Positions 20,291 to 33,232 of a DNA stretch of 64,000 bases are shown here, piece after piece (position 1 is the stretch's first letter; the number at the start of each line of letters is the position of its first letter). This DNA comes from Citrobacter youngae. Lineage in GTDB: Bacteria > Pseudomonadota > Gammaproteobacteria > Enterobacterales > Enterobacteriaceae. The position numbers and the translations under genes are program-made. A model generated the notes under the pieces. The model was not told the origin of the DNA. It did no database searches and saw only the letters and a list, made by a program, of their open reading frames with translations. The stretch is from assembly GCF_003818115.1 (NCBI RefSeq), contig NZ_RPOI01000017.1, positions 1 to 64,000 on the forward strand, written 5' to 3'.

Positions 20291-21712
20291 ATGAAAACAG
20301 ACACCCCTTCTTTTGAAGCACAACAAATTGTGCGTTTACGGCGCAGGGATCAGATCCGTCGACTCCTTGATCGTGACAAAACGCCGTTGGCGATCCTCTT
20401 TATGGCTGCCGTGGTGGGGACAGTGACGGGGTTGGTGGGTGTGGCGTTTGAGAAAGCCGTAACCTGGGTGCAGAATCTGCGTATTGGCACGCTGGCACAG
20501 GTTGCTGACCACGCCGTCCTGGTATGGCCTTTGGCGTTTATTCTTTCTGCATTGCTGGCGATGGTGGGTTATTTTCTGGTGCGTAAATTTGCCCCGGAAG
20601 CCGGTGGTTCGGGGATACCTGAGATTGAAGGCGCATTGGAAGAGCTCCGCCCGGTGCGCTGGTGGCGTGTGCTGCCGGTAAAATTTATCGGCGGTATGGG
20701 TACGCTGGGTGCCGGAATGGTGCTTGGGCGAGAAGGACCGACCGTGCAGATTGGTGGCAATATCGGGCGCATGGTGCTGGATATTTTCCGCATGCGTAGC
20801 GCCGAAGCGCGGCACACCTTACTGGCAACCGGTGCGGCTGCGGGGCTGTCAGCCGCGTTTAATGCGCCTTTGGCCGGCATTTTGTTCATTATTGAAGAGA
20901 TGCGACCACAGTTTCGTTATAACCTCGTGTCGATCAAAGCCGTATTTACCGGCGTGATTATGTCGAGCATTGTATTTCGTATTTTCAACGGCGAGGCCCC
21001 GATTATTGAGGTCGGGAAACTCTCCAATGCGCCGGTTAATACGCTGTGGTTGTACCTCATCCTCGGGATTATTTTTGGTTGCGTCGGGCCGTTGTTCAAT
21101 ACCATGGTGTTGCGTACCCAGGATATGTTTCAACGCTTTCACGGTGGTGAAATTAAAAAATGGGTGCTGATGGGCGGTGCGATCGGCGGCCTGTGCGGGA
21201 TCCTCGGTTTGATTCAACCTGAAGCGGCAGGCGGTGGATTTAACCTGATCCCGATTGCCGCTGCGGGCAATTTCAGCGTGGGCCTGCTGCTGTTTATCTT
21301 TATCGCCAGGGTTATCACCACGCTGCTGTGCTTCTCATCCGGCGCGCCTGGTGGGATATTTGCCCCGATGCTGGCGTTAGGCACATTGCTGGGAACTGCA
21401 TTTGGCATGGCTGCAGCAGCCTCTTTTCCGCAGTATCATCTGGAGGCGGGGACGTTTGCTATTGCCGGGATGGGGGCATTGCTGGCCGCTTCAGTGCGTG
21501 CGCCGTTAACGGGCATTGTGCTGGTGCTGGAAATGACGGATAACTATCAGCTCATTTTGCCAATGATTATTACCTGTCTTGGCGCAACACTATTAGCCCA
21601 GTTTATGGGTGGAAAACCGCTATACTCGACTATCCTTGCCCGCACGCTGGCTAAACAGGAAGCGGAGCAGGCGGCAAAAAGCCAGAGTACCGCCACGGGC
21701 GAGAATACTTGA
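20291..21712 (+). CDS. clcA: H+/Cl- exchange transporter ClcA
   Basis: ClcA exchanges two chloride ions for one proton and helps survival in extreme acid. The 473 residues and key positions match the E. coli protein: selectivity filter G-S-G-I-P at 106-110, gating Glu148 in 'GREGPTVQ', the internal proton glutamate in 'IIEEMRPQ', and 'GAPGGIFAP' later. Many hydrophobic helices are visible. It ends 81 bases before erpA. Confidence 0.98.
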   Translation: MKTDTPSFEAQQIVRLRRRDQIRRLLDRDKTPLAILFMAAVVGTVTGLVGVAFEKAVTWVQNLRIGTLAQVADHAVLVWPLAFILSALLAMVGYFLVRKFAPEAGGSGIPEIEGALEELRPVRWWRVLPVKFIGGMGTLGAGMVLGREGPTVQIGGNIGRMVLDIFRMRSAEARHTLLATGAAAGLSAAFNAPLAGILFIIEEMRPQFRYNLVSIKAVFTGVIMSSIVFRIFNGEAPIIEVGKLSNAPVNTLWLYLILGIIFGCVGPLFNTMVLRTQDMFQRFHGGEIKKWVLMGGAIGGLCGILGLIQPEAAGGGFNLIPIAAAGNFSVGLLLFIFIARVITTLLCFSSGAPGGIFAPMLALGTLLGTAFGMAAAASFPQYHLEAGTFAIAGMGALLAASVRAPLTGIVLVLEMTDNYQLILPMIITCLGATLLAQFMGGKPLYSTILARTLAKQEAEQAAKSQSTATGENT

Positions 21713-21731
21713 ACGAAATACCAGGGTATTA

Positions 21732-21760
21732 GATAATGGCCTTAACCATTGGGTTATAAT
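21732..21760 (+). promoter_or_regulatory. Candidate erpA promoter with IscR-like site
   Basis: A TATAAT is at 21755-21760, about 30 bases before the erpA start. The minus strand just upstream reads ATAACCCAATGG followed by an A+T-rich half. This resembles the IscR type 2 consensus (AWARCCC...). The -35 match is poor, which would fit an activator- or repressor-dependent promoter. Both calls are tentative. Confidence 0.4.
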
Positions 21761-21793
21761 TTGCCCAATTGCCAATGTCGTTTGGAGCAAAAT

Positions 21794-22138
21794 ATGAGTG
21801 ATGACGTAGCGCTGCCACTGCAATTTACTGAAGCAGCAGCCAATAAAGTAAAAAGCCTGATCGCAGATGAAGATAACCCAAATCTGAAATTACGCGTGTA
21901 TATCACCGGCGGTGGTTGCAGCGGTTTCCAGTACGGTTTTACCTTTGATGATCAGGTAAACGATGGTGATATGACCATTGAGAAACAAGGTGTTGGTCTG
22001 GTGGTTGACCCGATGAGCCTGCAGTATCTGGTAGGCGGTGCGGTTGATTATACCGAAGGTCTGGAAGGTTCTCGCTTCGTTGTGACTAACCCGAACGCCA
22101 AAAGCACCTGCGGGTGTGGTTCCTCTTTCAGCATCTGA
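21794..22138 (+). CDS. erpA: Iron-sulfur cluster insertion protein ErpA
   Basis: ErpA is an A-type carrier that delivers Fe-S clusters to target enzymes such as IspG. The 114-residue product has the three cluster ligands Cys42 ('GGGCSGFQ'), Cys106 and Cys108 ('TCGCGSSF'). I chose the ATG at 21794, where GGAG lies about six bases upstream. The open frame extends to 21749 without family similarity. It is convergent with yadS across a BIME. Confidence 0.97.
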   Translation: MSDDVALPLQFTEAAANKVKSLIADEDNPNLKLRVYITGGGCSGFQYGFTFDDQVNDGDMTIEKQGVGLVVDPMSLQYLVGGAVDYTEGLEGSRFVVTNPNAKSTCGCGSSFSI

Positions 22139-22168
22139 TTGCTGTCTGCAATACCGGTGGTCTGATGG

Positions 22169-22241
22169 TGTAGGCCCGGTAAGCGTAGCGCCACCGGGCA
22201 ATGTGCCGGATGGCGGCGTAAACGCCTTATCCGGCCTACAT
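22169..22241. repeat. BIME between erpA and yadS
   Basis: Two REP units face each other: TGTAGGCCCGGTAAGCG to CACCGGGCA, then TGCCGGATGGCGGCG to CCGGCCTACATG. They fill the gap between two convergent genes, where no clear intrinsic terminator is visible. Confidence 0.87.
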
Positions 22242-22257
22242 GTTTTGCATCGTCACA

Positions 22258-22881
22258 TCAACGCCCGTTATCATCCAGCGCAAACGTCGGCAATTTCAAA
22301 TGCCAACGAATGGCGGCAAGCCGAATCAACAGGGTGACAATCATCCCCATCATACTGGCGTTTTCCAGCGATACATTAAAGGTATAAAACGCTGTCGCAT
22401 GCACGATCCCGCCGATAATACACGCCGTGGCGTAGATTTCGGTGCGCAAAATCATCGGCACTTCACGCGCTAACACGTCGCGAATAATTCCGCCGCCGAC
22501 GCCGGTAATCACTCCCATACAAATCGCCACCAACGGTCCGGTTCCGGCGAGAAACGCTTTATTCACGCCAATACCCACGAACACCGCCAGGCCAACGGCA
22601 TCCAGCACCGGAAGGATCCATTTCGGCAAGCGTCTTGGCTGACGCACCAGCACGATCGTCAACATACTGGTGATCATCGCCACCACCAGGTCGGTGGGAT
22701 CTTTAACCCAGAATACGGGGCCATGATCCAGCGCCATATCACGGATCGTACCGCCACCGACGGCGGTTACCACGCCCAGGACCAGAACGCCGAAGGGGTC
22801 CATACGCAGTTTTCCGGCAAGCAATACGCCAGAGATAGCAAATACCGCGGTACCGACAATATCCAGCCAATAGACGAGCAT
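22258..22881 (-). CDS. yadS: TRIC-type inner-membrane protein YadS
   Basis: The 207-residue protein consists almost entirely of membrane helices. It shows the duplicated glycine-rich motif of the UPF0126/TRIC channel family: 'AVGGGTIRDM' and 'GVGGGIIRDVL', one in each three-helix half. Some bacterial relatives are linked to glycine transport, but I cannot assign a substrate here. It follows btuF on the minus strand with a 37-base gap, so it may be the last gene of mtnN-btuF-yadS. Confidence 0.92.
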   Translation of the reverse strand: MLVYWLDIVGTAVFAISGVLLAGKLRMDPFGVLVLGVVTAVGGGTIRDMALDHGPVFWVKDPTDLVVAMITSMLTIVLVRQPRRLPKWILPVLDAVGLAVFVGIGVNKAFLAGTGPLVAICMGVITGVGGGIIRDVLAREVPMILRTEIYATACIIGGIVHATAFYTFNVSLENASMMGMIVTLLIRLAAIRWHLKLPTFALDDNGR

Positions 22882-22918
22882 CTTTACATCCTCACAATAA
22901 ACCTGGTGGGGGCAGGCG

Positions 22919-23719
22919 CTAATTTACTTGTGAAAGCGCATTACAGAGTTGTTTTGCGGCGAGGATAATACGCGGGCTCGCGCGTTCAAACCAGTCACTA
23001 TCAAGAGTAATAACCGGGATTTTTAGCTGATTTCCCCAGTATTGCTCAATTTTAAGAATTTCGCCTGAACCGCCGGTAGCAACAATTGCCTGAGGGGCTC
23101 TTGCCAGTACCTGTTCGCGGCTGACCTGCGGCCATGGAACCCGGCTGCCGGAAAAGATGTTTTCTCCACCACATACCTCAAGAACCTGGTTTTGAATGGA
23201 ACCTTTTCCACTGGTAAACAGAGGATTTGCGCCAAACTGGAGAAACACACGTTTTTTAGGTTTGTTGGCATACTGAGACTTTAGTAAAGCATACTCATCA
23301 AGCAGGGTTTGCGCTGCTTGCTTTGCCTGTTCAGGCTTGGGACTCCATGGCGCAAGTTGACGCAATGCATCTGCGACCTGCTCGATGGTGACGGCATCGA
23401 CCCAGATGACCTTAATTCCCAGGGCGGTCAGTTGATTAACCTGTCGCTCAGCATTCCCTCCACGCCAGGCAATAACCAAATCGGGTTTGAGCGCCACAAT
23501 ACGTTCCAGATTCATGCCTTGCCAGGTTGAGACCTCTTCAATATTTTTGGCCTCGGGCGGGTAGTTTGAATAGCTGCTGACGCCAACGGGGGTAATACCG
23601 GCGGCGAAGGCCAGTTCAGTGTTGGCTGGGGAAAGCGAAATAACGCGCGGCGCGGCGTAAAGCCACGCCGGAAGAATGAAAAGCAGGGCGACCAGCGCCC
23701 TGGAGATGTATTTAGCCAT
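22919..23719 (-). CDS. btuF: Vitamin B12 periplasmic binding protein
   Basis: BtuF binds cobalamin in the periplasm and hands it to BtuCD. The 266-residue product has a signal peptide (to about residue 22, 'LYA-APRV'), then '[16 protein letters not shown]', '[23 protein letters not shown]' and the paired docking glutamates expected for class III binding proteins. I chose the ATG at 23719, which overlaps the mtnN stop by eight bases. The btuC and btuD genes are not in this window. Confidence 0.96.
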   Translation of the reverse strand: MAKYISRALVALLFILPAWLYAAPRVISLSPANTELAFAAGITPVGVSSYSNYPPEAKNIEEVSTWQGMNLERIVALKPDLVIAWRGGNAERQVNQLTALGIKVIWVDAVTIEQVADALRQLAPWSPKPEQAKQAAQTLLDEYALLKSQYANKPKKRVFLQFGANPLFTSGKGSIQNQVLEVCGGENIFSGSRVPWPQVSREQVLARAPQAIVATGGSGEILKIEQYWGNQLKIPVITLDSDWFERASPRIILAAKQLCNALSQVN

Positions 23720-24410
23720 GTGCCAGTTTCTGCACCAGCGTTTCAACCATCAGGCTTGACTGTTTCGCGGCAACGACCAGGAACTCGTCAAAGCTGAGAT
23801 GGGACTGCTGATCGGCGACGTCAGAGATAGCGCGAACGACAACAAACGGCACGTTAAAGTTGTGGCACACGTGCGCAATTGCGGTTGCTTCCATCTCAAC
23901 GGCAATCGCCTGTGGGAAGTTATGCTTAATTTTTGCCAGACCAACGGAACCGTTAATGAAGGCATCGCCGCTGACGATCAGTCCACGGACGGCGTTCAGA
24001 TTGAGTTCGGCAATGCAGGATTCCGCCGCAGCAATCAGTGTCGGGTTGGCTTTAAAACCGGCCGGGCAGCCCGGTAGCTGGCCAAATTCATAGCCGAATG
24101 CGGTGACGTCAGCATCGTGATAGCGCGCTTCGTCAGAAACCACGATATCACCCACTTTCAGCGTAGAGGCCAGGCCGCCCGCGGAACCGGTATTAATGAT
24201 GGCGTCCGGCTTGCAGCGTTCAAGCAGCAGCGTAGCGCCCAGCGCCGCAGCTACTTTACCGATGCCTGATTTCAGTAGCGCAACCTCAGTACCGTTCAGT
24301 TGGCCGGTGTAAATTTCACAACCGCCAAGAGCGATTGTCTGACGGTTTTCGATTTTGTCACGCAGCAGCGTAACTTCTTCTTCCATTGCACCAATGATGC
24401 CGATTTTCAT
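23712..24410 (-). CDS. mtnN: 5'-methylthioadenosine/S-adenosylhomocysteine nucleosidase
   Basis: MtnN cleaves methylthioadenosine, S-adenosylhomocysteine and 5'-deoxyadenosine, recycling SAM by-products and feeding AI-2 synthesis. The 232-residue protein has the catalytic residues Glu12 ('AMEEEV'), Glu174 ('VEMEATA') and Asp197 ('ISDVAD'). It overlaps btuF and is divergent from dgt; 83 bases separate the two starts. Confidence 0.98.
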   Translation of the reverse strand: MKIGIIGAMEEEVTLLRDKIENRQTIALGGCEIYTGQLNGTEVALLKSGIGKVAAALGATLLLERCKPDAIINTGSAGGLASTLKVGDIVVSDEARYHDADVTAFGYEFGQLPGCPAGFKANPTLIAAAESCIAELNLNAVRGLIVSGDAFINGSVGLAKIKHNFPQAIAVEMEATAIAHVCHNFNVPFVVVRAISDVADQQSHLSFDEFLVVAAKQSSLMVETLVQKLAHG

Positions 24411-24493
24411 AGATTTACTCGCGATAAGCCAGATTTGAGGGCATAGTCTATCATGCGCTTAAGGGGTAGCGCATTTCTCAGGCGGGAGAGGAC

Positions 24494-26011
24494 ATGGCAC
24501 AGATCGATTTCCGAAAAAAAATAAACTGGCATCGTCGTTACCGTTCACCGCAGGGCGTGAAATCTGAGCATGAGATCCTGCGCATTTTCGAAAGCGACCG
24601 TGGACGCATTATCAATTCTCCGGCTATTCGCCGACTGCAGCAAAAAACCCAGGTCTTTCCGTTGGAGCGTAACGCGGCGGTGCGTACGCGCCTGACGCAC
24701 TCGATGGAAGTTCAGCAGGTAGGGCGTTATATCGCCAAAGAGATCCTCAGCCGACTGAAAGAGCAAAAGCTGTTGGAGCAGTACGGCCTGGATGAGTTGA
24801 CCGGTCCCTTTGAAAGCATCGTCGAAATGTCCTGCCTGATGCATGACATCGGCAATCCGCCGTTTGGTCATTTTGGCGAGGCAGCGATTAATGACTGGTT
24901 TCGCCAGCGACTCTATCCGGCTGACGCTGAAAGTCAGCCGTTAAGCGACGATCGCTGCCTGGTGTCTGCGTTACGTTTGCGTGAAGGTGAAGAGTCGCTC
25001 AATGATATTCGCCGCAAGGTACGTCAGGACCTGTGCCATTTTGAAGGCAATGCGCAGGGCATTCGGCTGGTGCATACTCTGATGCGCATGAACCTGACCT
25101 GGTCGCAGGTGGGGGGAATTTTAAAATATACGCGCCCGGCATGGTGGCGTGGAGGTACGCCAGCGACGCATAACTATTTAATGAAGAAACCGGGCTATTA
25201 CCTTTCCGAGGAACCGTATATTGAGCGGTTACGTAAAGAATTATCCTTAGCACCTTACAGTCGCTTTCCATTAACCTGGATTATGGAAGCAGCGGACGAT
25301 ATCTCTTATTGTGTGGCTGATCTGGAGGATGCTGTTGAGAAAAGAATCTTCAGCGTCGAGCAGCTTTACCACCATCTGTATGAGGCGTGGGGGCATCATG
25401 AAAAAGGTTCCCTGTTTAGTCAGGTTGTTGAGAACGCCTGGGAAAAATCTCGTTCAAATACATTAAGCCGCAGTACTGAAGATCAGTTCTTTATGTATTT
25501 ACGCGTTAATACGCTGAATAAGCTGGTACCGTACGCCGCTCAGCGTTTTATTGATAATTTGCCGCAAATTTTTGAGGGGAGTTTTAATCACGCTTTATTA
25601 GAAGATGCCAGTAGCTTCAGTCAGTTGCTAGGGGTATATAAAAATGTAGCGGTAAAACATGTGTTTAGTCATCCAGATGTGGAACAGCTGGAATTGCAAG
25701 GCTATCGGGTTATCAGTGGGCTTCTGGAAATCTACCAGCCACTGCTAAAAATGTCATTATCCGACTTTAGCGGACTGGTTGAACACGAAAGATTAAAACA
25801 GTTCCCTATCGAATCACGATTATTTCAAAAGTTGTCTACCCGCCATCGTCTTGCTTATGTTGAGGCGGTCAGTAAAATATTGCCGGGTAGTGCCGAGTTC
25901 CCGGTCATGGAATATTATTACCGCTGCCGTTTAATTCAGGATTATATCAGCGGGATGACTGACTTGTATGCCTGGGATGAATATAGACGGCTGATGGCGG
26001 TAGAACAATAA
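24494..26011 (+). CDS. dgt: Deoxyguanosinetriphosphate triphosphohydrolase
   Basis: Dgt hydrolyses dGTP to deoxyguanosine and triphosphate and shapes dNTP pools. The 505-residue length equals the E. coli enzyme. The HD-domain metal ligands are His69 ('LTHSMEV'), His117-Asp118 ('LMHDIGN') and a later Asp in 'AADDISYCV'. His126 and Glu129 lie in 'GHFGEA'. The 3' half is visibly richer in A+T than the 5' half. It is followed by the degP promoter region. Confidence 0.97.
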   Translation: MAQIDFRKKINWHRRYRSPQGVKSEHEILRIFESDRGRIINSPAIRRLQQKTQVFPLERNAAVRTRLTHSMEVQQVGRYIAKEILSRLKEQKLLEQYGLDELTGPFESIVEMSCLMHDIGNPPFGHFGEAAINDWFRQRLYPADAESQPLSDDRCLVSALRLREGEESLNDIRRKVRQDLCHFEGNAQGIRLVHTLMRMNLTWSQVGGILKYTRPAWWRGGTPATHNYLMKKPGYYLSEEPYIERLRKELSLAPYSRFPLTWIMEAADDISYCVADLEDAVEKRIFSVEQLYHHLYEAWGHHEKGSLFSQVVENAWEKSRSNTLSRSTEDQFFMYLRVNTLNKLVPYAAQRFIDNLPQIFEGSFNHALLEDASSFSQLLGVYKNVAVKHVFSHPDVEQLELQGYRVISGLLEIYQPLLKMSLSDFSGLVEHERLKQFPIESRLFQKLSTRHRLAYVEAVSKILPGSAEFPVMEYYYRCRLIQDYISGMTDLYAWDEYRRLMAVEQ

Positions 26012-26067
26012 ATACTCATTTGTAAAGACGGACAATAAAATTTTACTTTTTCCTTAAACTTCATTCT

Positions 26068-26095
26068 GGAACTTAGCGCTATAAAACGACTCTGA
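26068..26095 (+). promoter_or_regulatory. Sigma-E promoter of degP
   Basis: GGAACTT (26068-26074) and TCTGA (26091-26095) are separated by 16 bases, an excellent sigma-E promoter at the place known for E. coli degP. A GTAAAGACGG-type sequence about 45 bases further upstream may belong to the CpxR site, but I cannot define it. Confidence 0.88.
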
Positions 26096-26140
26096 GGTAT
26101 ACAGCAATTTTGCGTGACCTGTTAATCGAGAACGAAACAC

Positions 26141-27574
26141 ATGAAAAAAACCACATTAGCAATGAGTGCACTGGCTCTGAGTTTAGGTTTGGCGTTGTCC
26201 CCCCTGTCTGCAACGGCGGCTGAGACAGCGTCTTCAGCGACAACAGCCCAACAGATGCCAAGCCTGGCCCCGATGCTCGAAAAAGTGATGCCATCGGTGG
26301 TGAGTATTAATGTCGAGGGGAGCACGACGGTCAATACGCCGCGTATGCCGCGTAATTTCCAGCAGTTCTTTGGTGATAACTCTCCGTTCTGCCAGGACGG
26401 TTCTCCGTTCCAGAGCTCACCGTTCTGCCAGGGCGGTGCTCCGGGCGCTGACAACGGCGGCGGCCAGCAGCAGAAATTTATGGCGCTGGGGTCTGGCGTC
26501 ATCATTGATGCCGCGAAAGGGTATGTTGTGACCAACAACCACGTGGTCGATAATGCCACGGTGATCAAGGTTCAACTGAGCGATGGGCGTAAGTTTGACG
26601 CAAAAATCGTCGGAAAAGATCCGCGCTCTGATATCGCGCTGATCCAAATTCAGGATCCGAAAAACCTGACGGCAATTAAGCTGGCAGATTCTGATGCGCT
26701 GCGCGTGGGTGATTACACTGTAGCGATTGGTAACCCGTTTGGCCTCGGTGAAACGGTGACATCAGGTATCGTTTCTGCACTGGGGCGTAGTGGCCTGAAT
26801 GCCGAAAACTACGAGAACTTTATCCAGACGGATGCGGCGATCAACCGCGGTAACTCTGGCGGTGCGCTGGTTAACCTGAATGGTGAGTTGATCGGGATTA
26901 ACACCGCGATCCTCGCGCCGGACGGTGGCAACATCGGGATTGGTTTTGCTATCCCAAGCAACATGGTGAAAAACCTGACTTCGCAGATGGTTGAGTTCGG
27001 CCAGGTTAAACGCGGTGAGCTGGGTATTATGGGGACTGAGCTGAGCTCTGAGCTGGCGAAAGCGATGAAAGTGGATGCCCAGCGTGGGGCATTCGTCAGC
27101 CAGGTTATGCCGAACTCTTCTGCAGCGAAAGCCGGTATCAAAGCCGGGGACGTGATTACCTCCCTGAACGGTAAACCAATCAGCAGCTTCGCTGCCCTGC
27201 GTGCGCAGGTCGGCACCATGCCAGTGGGTAGCAAAATTAACCTTGGCCTGCTGCGCGACGGTAAGCCGGTAACGGTGAACCTGGAACTGCAGCAGAGCAG
27301 CCAGACTCAGGTTGATTCCAGCTCTATCTTCAAAGGCATTGAAGGTGCGGATATGAGCAACAAAGGCCAGGACAAAGGTGTCGTGGTAAGCGATGTGAAA
27401 CCGAATTCGCCGGCGGCACAGATTGGCCTGAAGAAAGGGGATGTCATCATTGGTGCTAACCAGCAACCGGTGAAAAACATCGCGGAACTGCGCAAAATTC
27501 TCGACAGTAAACCGGCTGTTCTGGCGCTGAACATTCAGCGTGGTGACAGCTCTATCTATCTGTTGATGCAATAA
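26141..27574 (+). CDS. degP: Periplasmic serine protease/chaperone DegP
   Basis: DegP (HtrA) degrades or holds misfolded periplasmic and outer-membrane proteins. The 477-residue precursor has a signal peptide (to about residue 26), a regulatory LA loop with two cysteines and repeated 'SPF' units (about 80-110), the catalytic triad His134, Asp164 and Ser239 ('NRGNSGGAL'), then two PDZ domains, each with an AGIKAGD- or IGLKKGD-type loop. It is slightly longer than the E. coli protein (474), and the extra residues lie in the glycine-rich part of the LA loop. Confidence 0.98.
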   Translation: MKKTTLAMSALALSLGLALSPLSATAAETASSATTAQQMPSLAPMLEKVMPSVVSINVEGSTTVNTPRMPRNFQQFFGDNSPFCQDGSPFQSSPFCQGGAPGADNGGGQQQKFMALGSGVIIDAAKGYVVTNNHVVDNATVIKVQLSDGRKFDAKIVGKDPRSDIALIQIQDPKNLTAIKLADSDALRVGDYTVAIGNPFGLGETVTSGIVSALGRSGLNAENYENFIQTDAAINRGNSGGALVNLNGELIGINTAILAPDGGNIGIGFAIPSNMVKNLTSQMVEFGQVKRGELGIMGTELSSELAKAMKVDAQRGAFVSQVMPNSSAAKAGIKAGDVITSLNGKPISSFAALRAQVGTMPVGSKINLGLLRDGKPVTVNLELQQSSQTQVDSSSIFKGIEGADMSNKGQDKGVVVSDVKPNSPAAQIGLKKGDVIIGANQQPVKNIAELRKILDSKPAVLALNIQRGDSSIYLLMQ

Positions 27575-27582
27575 TCCCTCTG

Positions 27583-27617
27583 AACCCCTTCCCATATCAG
27601 GGAAGGGGTTTCTTTTT
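27583..27617 (+). terminator. degP terminator
   Basis: AACCCCTTCCC pairs with GGAAGGGGTT around a short loop, followed by TTCTTTTT. It begins nine bases after the degP stop. Confidence 0.9.
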
Positions 27618-27724
27618 GTGATACCTACCACAACTCCATACTTCTCTCTTCTGCTTTGTGCATTTGCACAATGTCGCAGCCTGTTTTCTTCCCTATGCTT
27701 GAGCACTGCTCACAGGAGGGCTTT

Positions 27725-28882
27725 ATGGCTGGCTGGCATCTCGATACCAAAATGGCGCAGGATATTGTGGCGCGAACCATGCGCATCATTGATACCAATA
27801 TCAACGTAATGGATGCCCGTGGGCGGATAATCGGCAGTGGCGATCGCGAACGTATTGGTGAATTGCACGAAGGGGCACTGCTGGTGCTCTCACAGGGCCG
27901 GGTAGTCGATATTGATGATGCGGTAGCGCGACATTTGCACGGCGTGCGTCAGGGGATAAACCTGCCGCTGCGGCTCGAAGGCGAAATCGTTGGCGTTATT
28001 GGCTTAACCGGTGAGCCGGAGCATTTGCGTAAGTACGGTGAACTGGTGTGTATGACCGCCGAAATGATGCTGGAGCAGTCGCGTTTGATGCATCTGCTCG
28101 CTCAGGACAGTCGTCTGCGCGAAGAACTGGTGATGAACCTGATTCAGGCTGAAGAAAACACCCCGGCGCTGGTGGAATGGGCGCAGAGGCTGGGTATAGA
28201 TCTGAACCAGCCGCGCGTGGTAGCGGTGGTGGAGGTCGACAGCGGTCAGCTTGGTGTAGACAGTGCCATGGCTGAGCTACAGCAATTGCAGAACGCGTTG
28301 ACTACGCCTGAACGTAATAATCTGATTGCGATTGTTTCCCTGACCGAGATGGTAGTTCTGAAACCCGCACTGAATCAGTTTGGCCGCTGGGATGCAGAAG
28401 ATCATCGCAAGCGTGTTGAACAGTTGATCGCCCGTATGAAAGAGAACGGACAACTACGCTTTCGCGTATCGCTGGGCAACTATTTTACCGGGCCGGGCAG
28501 CATTGCCCGTTCGTATCGCACCGCACGTACAACCATGATGGTCGGCAAGCAGCGCATGCCGGAAAGCCGCAGCTATTTTTACCAGGATTTAATGTTGCCA
28601 GTGCTGCTGGACAGCCTGCGCGGCGGCTGGCAGGCTAATGAGCTGGCCCGTCCGCTGGTTCGGCTGAAAGCGATGGATAACAACGGCTTGCTGCGTCGGA
28701 CTTTAGCGGCGTGGTTTCGGCATAACGTTCAGCCGCTGGCGACCTCAAAAGCGTTATTTATCCACCGTAATACGCTGGAATATCGCCTGAACCGAATTTC
28801 AGAGCTGACCGGGCTGGATTTAGGGAATTTTGACGACCGATTGCTGCTGTATGTCGCGCTACAGCTGGATGAGCAGCATTAA
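27725..28882 (+). CDS. cdaR: Sugar diacid utilisation regulator CdaR
   Basis: CdaR activates glucarate, galactarate and glycerate genes. The 385-residue product has an N-terminal sugar-diacid recognition domain (about 1-135, starting 'MAGWHLDTKMAQDIV') and a C-terminal PucR-type helix-turn-helix ('SKALFIHRNTLEYRLNRI'). I chose the ATG at 27725 with GGAGG just upstream. The open frame extends to 27656, but those residues are not conserved. It is convergent with yaeH across a REP pair. Its targets are elsewhere on the chromosome. Confidence 0.96.
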   Translation: MAGWHLDTKMAQDIVARTMRIIDTNINVMDARGRIIGSGDRERIGELHEGALLVLSQGRVVDIDDAVARHLHGVRQGINLPLRLEGEIVGVIGLTGEPEHLRKYGELVCMTAEMMLEQSRLMHLLAQDSRLREELVMNLIQAEENTPALVEWAQRLGIDLNQPRVVAVVEVDSGQLGVDSAMAELQQLQNALTTPERNNLIAIVSLTEMVVLKPALNQFGRWDAEDHRKRVEQLIARMKENGQLRFRVSLGNYFTGPGSIARSYRTARTTMMVGKQRMPESRSYFYQDLMLPVLLDSLRGGWQANELARPLVRLKAMDNNGLLRRTLAAWFRHNVQPLATSKALFIHRNTLEYRLNRISELTGLDLGNFDDRLLLYVALQLDEQH

Positions 28883-28886
28883 TTCC

Positions 28887-28952
28887 TTGCCTGTTGGCGC
28901 TACGCTTATCAGGTAAAATGCCGGGGGGCGGCTTCGCCTTACCCGGCCTACG
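28887..28952. repeat. REP pair between cdaR and yaeH
   Basis: A short REP-like palindrome (TTGCCTGTTGGCGC to CTTATCAGGTAA) is followed by a second unit (ATGCCGGGGGGCGG to ACCCGGCCTACG). Both are slightly degenerate. They occupy the convergent gap. Confidence 0.82.
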
Positions 28953-28969
28953 AATACATTCACTCGCGG

Positions 28970-29356
28970 TTATTTACGCGTTAGTTTTTCCAGATCGGCT
29001 TCAATTTCGCTGATCTTGTTGGTCACGACGCTTTCCAGATGACGTAAGTCATCGAGGATCTTGCGTTTAAGATCGACTTCGCTGCGATCGCGCTGGCAGA
29101 TCTGATCCAGTTCGTCGATCACATAGCGCAGGTTGGGACTGATCTCCTGCACTTCTTTGTAACCCTGGCCGACGCCATCGGCGACAACCGTTTTACGCTG
29201 ACGGGGATATTTGAACTTCACGCTCTTGGCAAAAAACTCGCCTTTATCCTTCTGGAAATAGATTTTCAGGATATCGTTGTTGGCTTCTTGCCGCAGGCTG
29301 TAACGATCGATTTCTTCAGGATTAGTAATGCCCAGACTTTTCAGATTGTCATACAT
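28970..29356 (-). CDS. yaeH: UPF0325 family protein YaeH
   Basis: This is a conserved 128-residue cytoplasmic protein of unknown function. It is highly charged, has no signal peptide, and has a probable coiled coil at the C-terminus ('[17 protein letters not shown]' and on). Length and sequence match E. coli YaeH. In E. coli, yaeI lies between yaeH and dapD; here they are adjacent, separated by a terminator. Confidence 0.93.
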   Translation of the reverse strand: MYDNLKSLGITNPEEIDRYSLRQEANNDILKIYFQKDKGEFFAKSVKFKYPRQRKTVVADGVGQGYKEVQEISPNLRYVIDELDQICQRDRSEVDLKRKILDDLRHLESVVTNKISEIEADLEKLTRK

Positions 29357-29427
29357 AGCGGTACCCTTAAGCTCACCATAACCATTGAATAATTAACGAA
29401 AAGCCTTGTTTATGCCACTCGCAGATG

Positions 29428-29457
29428 TAAAAAAAGCGGGCTAAGCCCGCTTTTTCA
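29428..29457 (-). terminator. dapD terminator
   Basis: AAGCGGGC/GCCCGCTT forms a strong stem with T runs on both strands, just after the dapD stop in its direction. It separates dapD from yaeH. Confidence 0.88.
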
Positions 29458-29465
29458 AATCACTG

Positions 29466-30290
29466 TTAGTCGATGGTGCGTAACAGTTCGTTGATTCCTA
29501 CTTTGCCACGCGTTTTGGCATCGACTTTCTTCACAATCACCGCGCAGTACAGGCTGTATTTGCCATCTTTCGACGGCAGGTTGCCGGAAACGACAACAGA
29601 GCCCGCCGGTACGCGGCCATAATGCACTTCGCCGGTTTCACGATCGTAAATACGGGTGCTCTGACCGATGTACACGCCCATAGAGATAACAGAGCCTTCT
29701 TCGACGATCACGCCTTCAACCACCTCAGAGCGCGCGCCGATGAAGCAGTTGTCCTCGATGATGGTCGGGTTAGCTTGTAACGGCTCCAGTACGCCGCCGA
29801 TGCCAACGCCGCCGGACAGGTGAACGTTTTTACCAATTTGCGCGCAGGAACCCACGGTCGCCCAGGTATCAACCATCGTACCTTCATCAACATAAGCGCC
29901 GATGTTCACGTAAGAGGGCATTAATACGGTGTTACGCGCGATAAACGCGCCCTGACGTACAGCCGCTGGCGGAACCACGCGGAAACCTTCTTTCTGGAAG
30001 CGTGCTTCGTCGTAGTTGGCGAATTTCATCGGCACTTTATCGAAGTAACGGCTTTCCGCACCCTCGATAACCTGATTATCGTTAATACGGAAAGAGAGCA
30101 GGACCGCCTTTTTCAGCCACTGATGCGTGACCCACTGACCCTCAATCTTTTCTGCGACGCGCAGTGCACCGGAATCCAGTAAAGCAATAACCTGATTCAC
30201 CGCTTCGCGGGTTACGGTATCTACATTTGCCGGAGTGATGTCGGCACGACGCTCAAAAGCGGACTCAATAACGTTCTGTAACTGCTGCAT
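29466..30290 (-). CDS. dapD: Tetrahydrodipicolinate N-succinyltransferase
   Basis: DapD succinylates tetrahydrodipicolinate in the lysine and diaminopimelate pathway. The 274-residue protein has an N-terminal helical domain, then left-handed beta-helix hexapeptide repeats ('[19 protein letters not shown]', '[18 protein letters not shown]', '[18 protein letters not shown]') and a C-terminal strand region. It lies 31 bases after glnD, the E. coli order, and may share its transcript. Confidence 0.97.
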   Translation of the reverse strand: MQQLQNVIESAFERRADITPANVDTVTREAVNQVIALLDSGALRVAEKIEGQWVTHQWLKKAVLLSFRINDNQVIEGAESRYFDKVPMKFANYDEARFQKEGFRVVPPAAVRQGAFIARNTVLMPSYVNIGAYVDEGTMVDTWATVGSCAQIGKNVHLSGGVGIGGVLEPLQANPTIIEDNCFIGARSEVVEGVIVEEGSVISMGVYIGQSTRIYDRETGEVHYGRVPAGSVVVSGNLPSKDGKYSLYCAVIVKKVDAKTRGKVGINELLRTID

Positions 30291-30321
30291 TGTTAAACTC
30301 TTTCCATAATAAATAAAAACA

Positions 30322-33051
<2,730 letters not shown>

Positions 33052-33059
33052 ATTTACTC

Positions 33060-33172
33060 TTCATCCTTCAAGCTGCTTCTGCGTTGGCTGCGCTCGTTCA
33101 CTCCAGTCACGTACTTTTGTACGCTTCTGGAGATTCACTCTCTTGCCGTCTTGAAGCAACTCGAATGATTTT
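33060..33172. repeat. ERIC (IRU) element 1, glnD-map spacer
   Basis: This is an imperfect palindrome of about 113 bases with the ERIC core (TTCACTCCAGTCACGTAC, then CTTCTGGAGATTCACTC). Its ends pair: TCATCCTTCAAGCTGCTTC against GAAGCAACTCGAATGA. It is flanked by REP units on both sides. Confidence 0.85.
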
Positions 33173-33189
33173 GAGTAAAGGTGCAATTT

Positions 33190-33228
33190 GTAGGCCTGAT
33201 AAGATGCAGGGGCATCGCCATCAGGCAA
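33190..33228. repeat. REP element, right part of glnD-map mosaic
   Basis: TGTAGGCCTGATAAG pairs with CATCGCCATCAGGCA. It ends only five bases before the map stop codon and could act as its 3' hairpin. Confidence 0.82.
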
Positions 33229-33232
33229 AACA

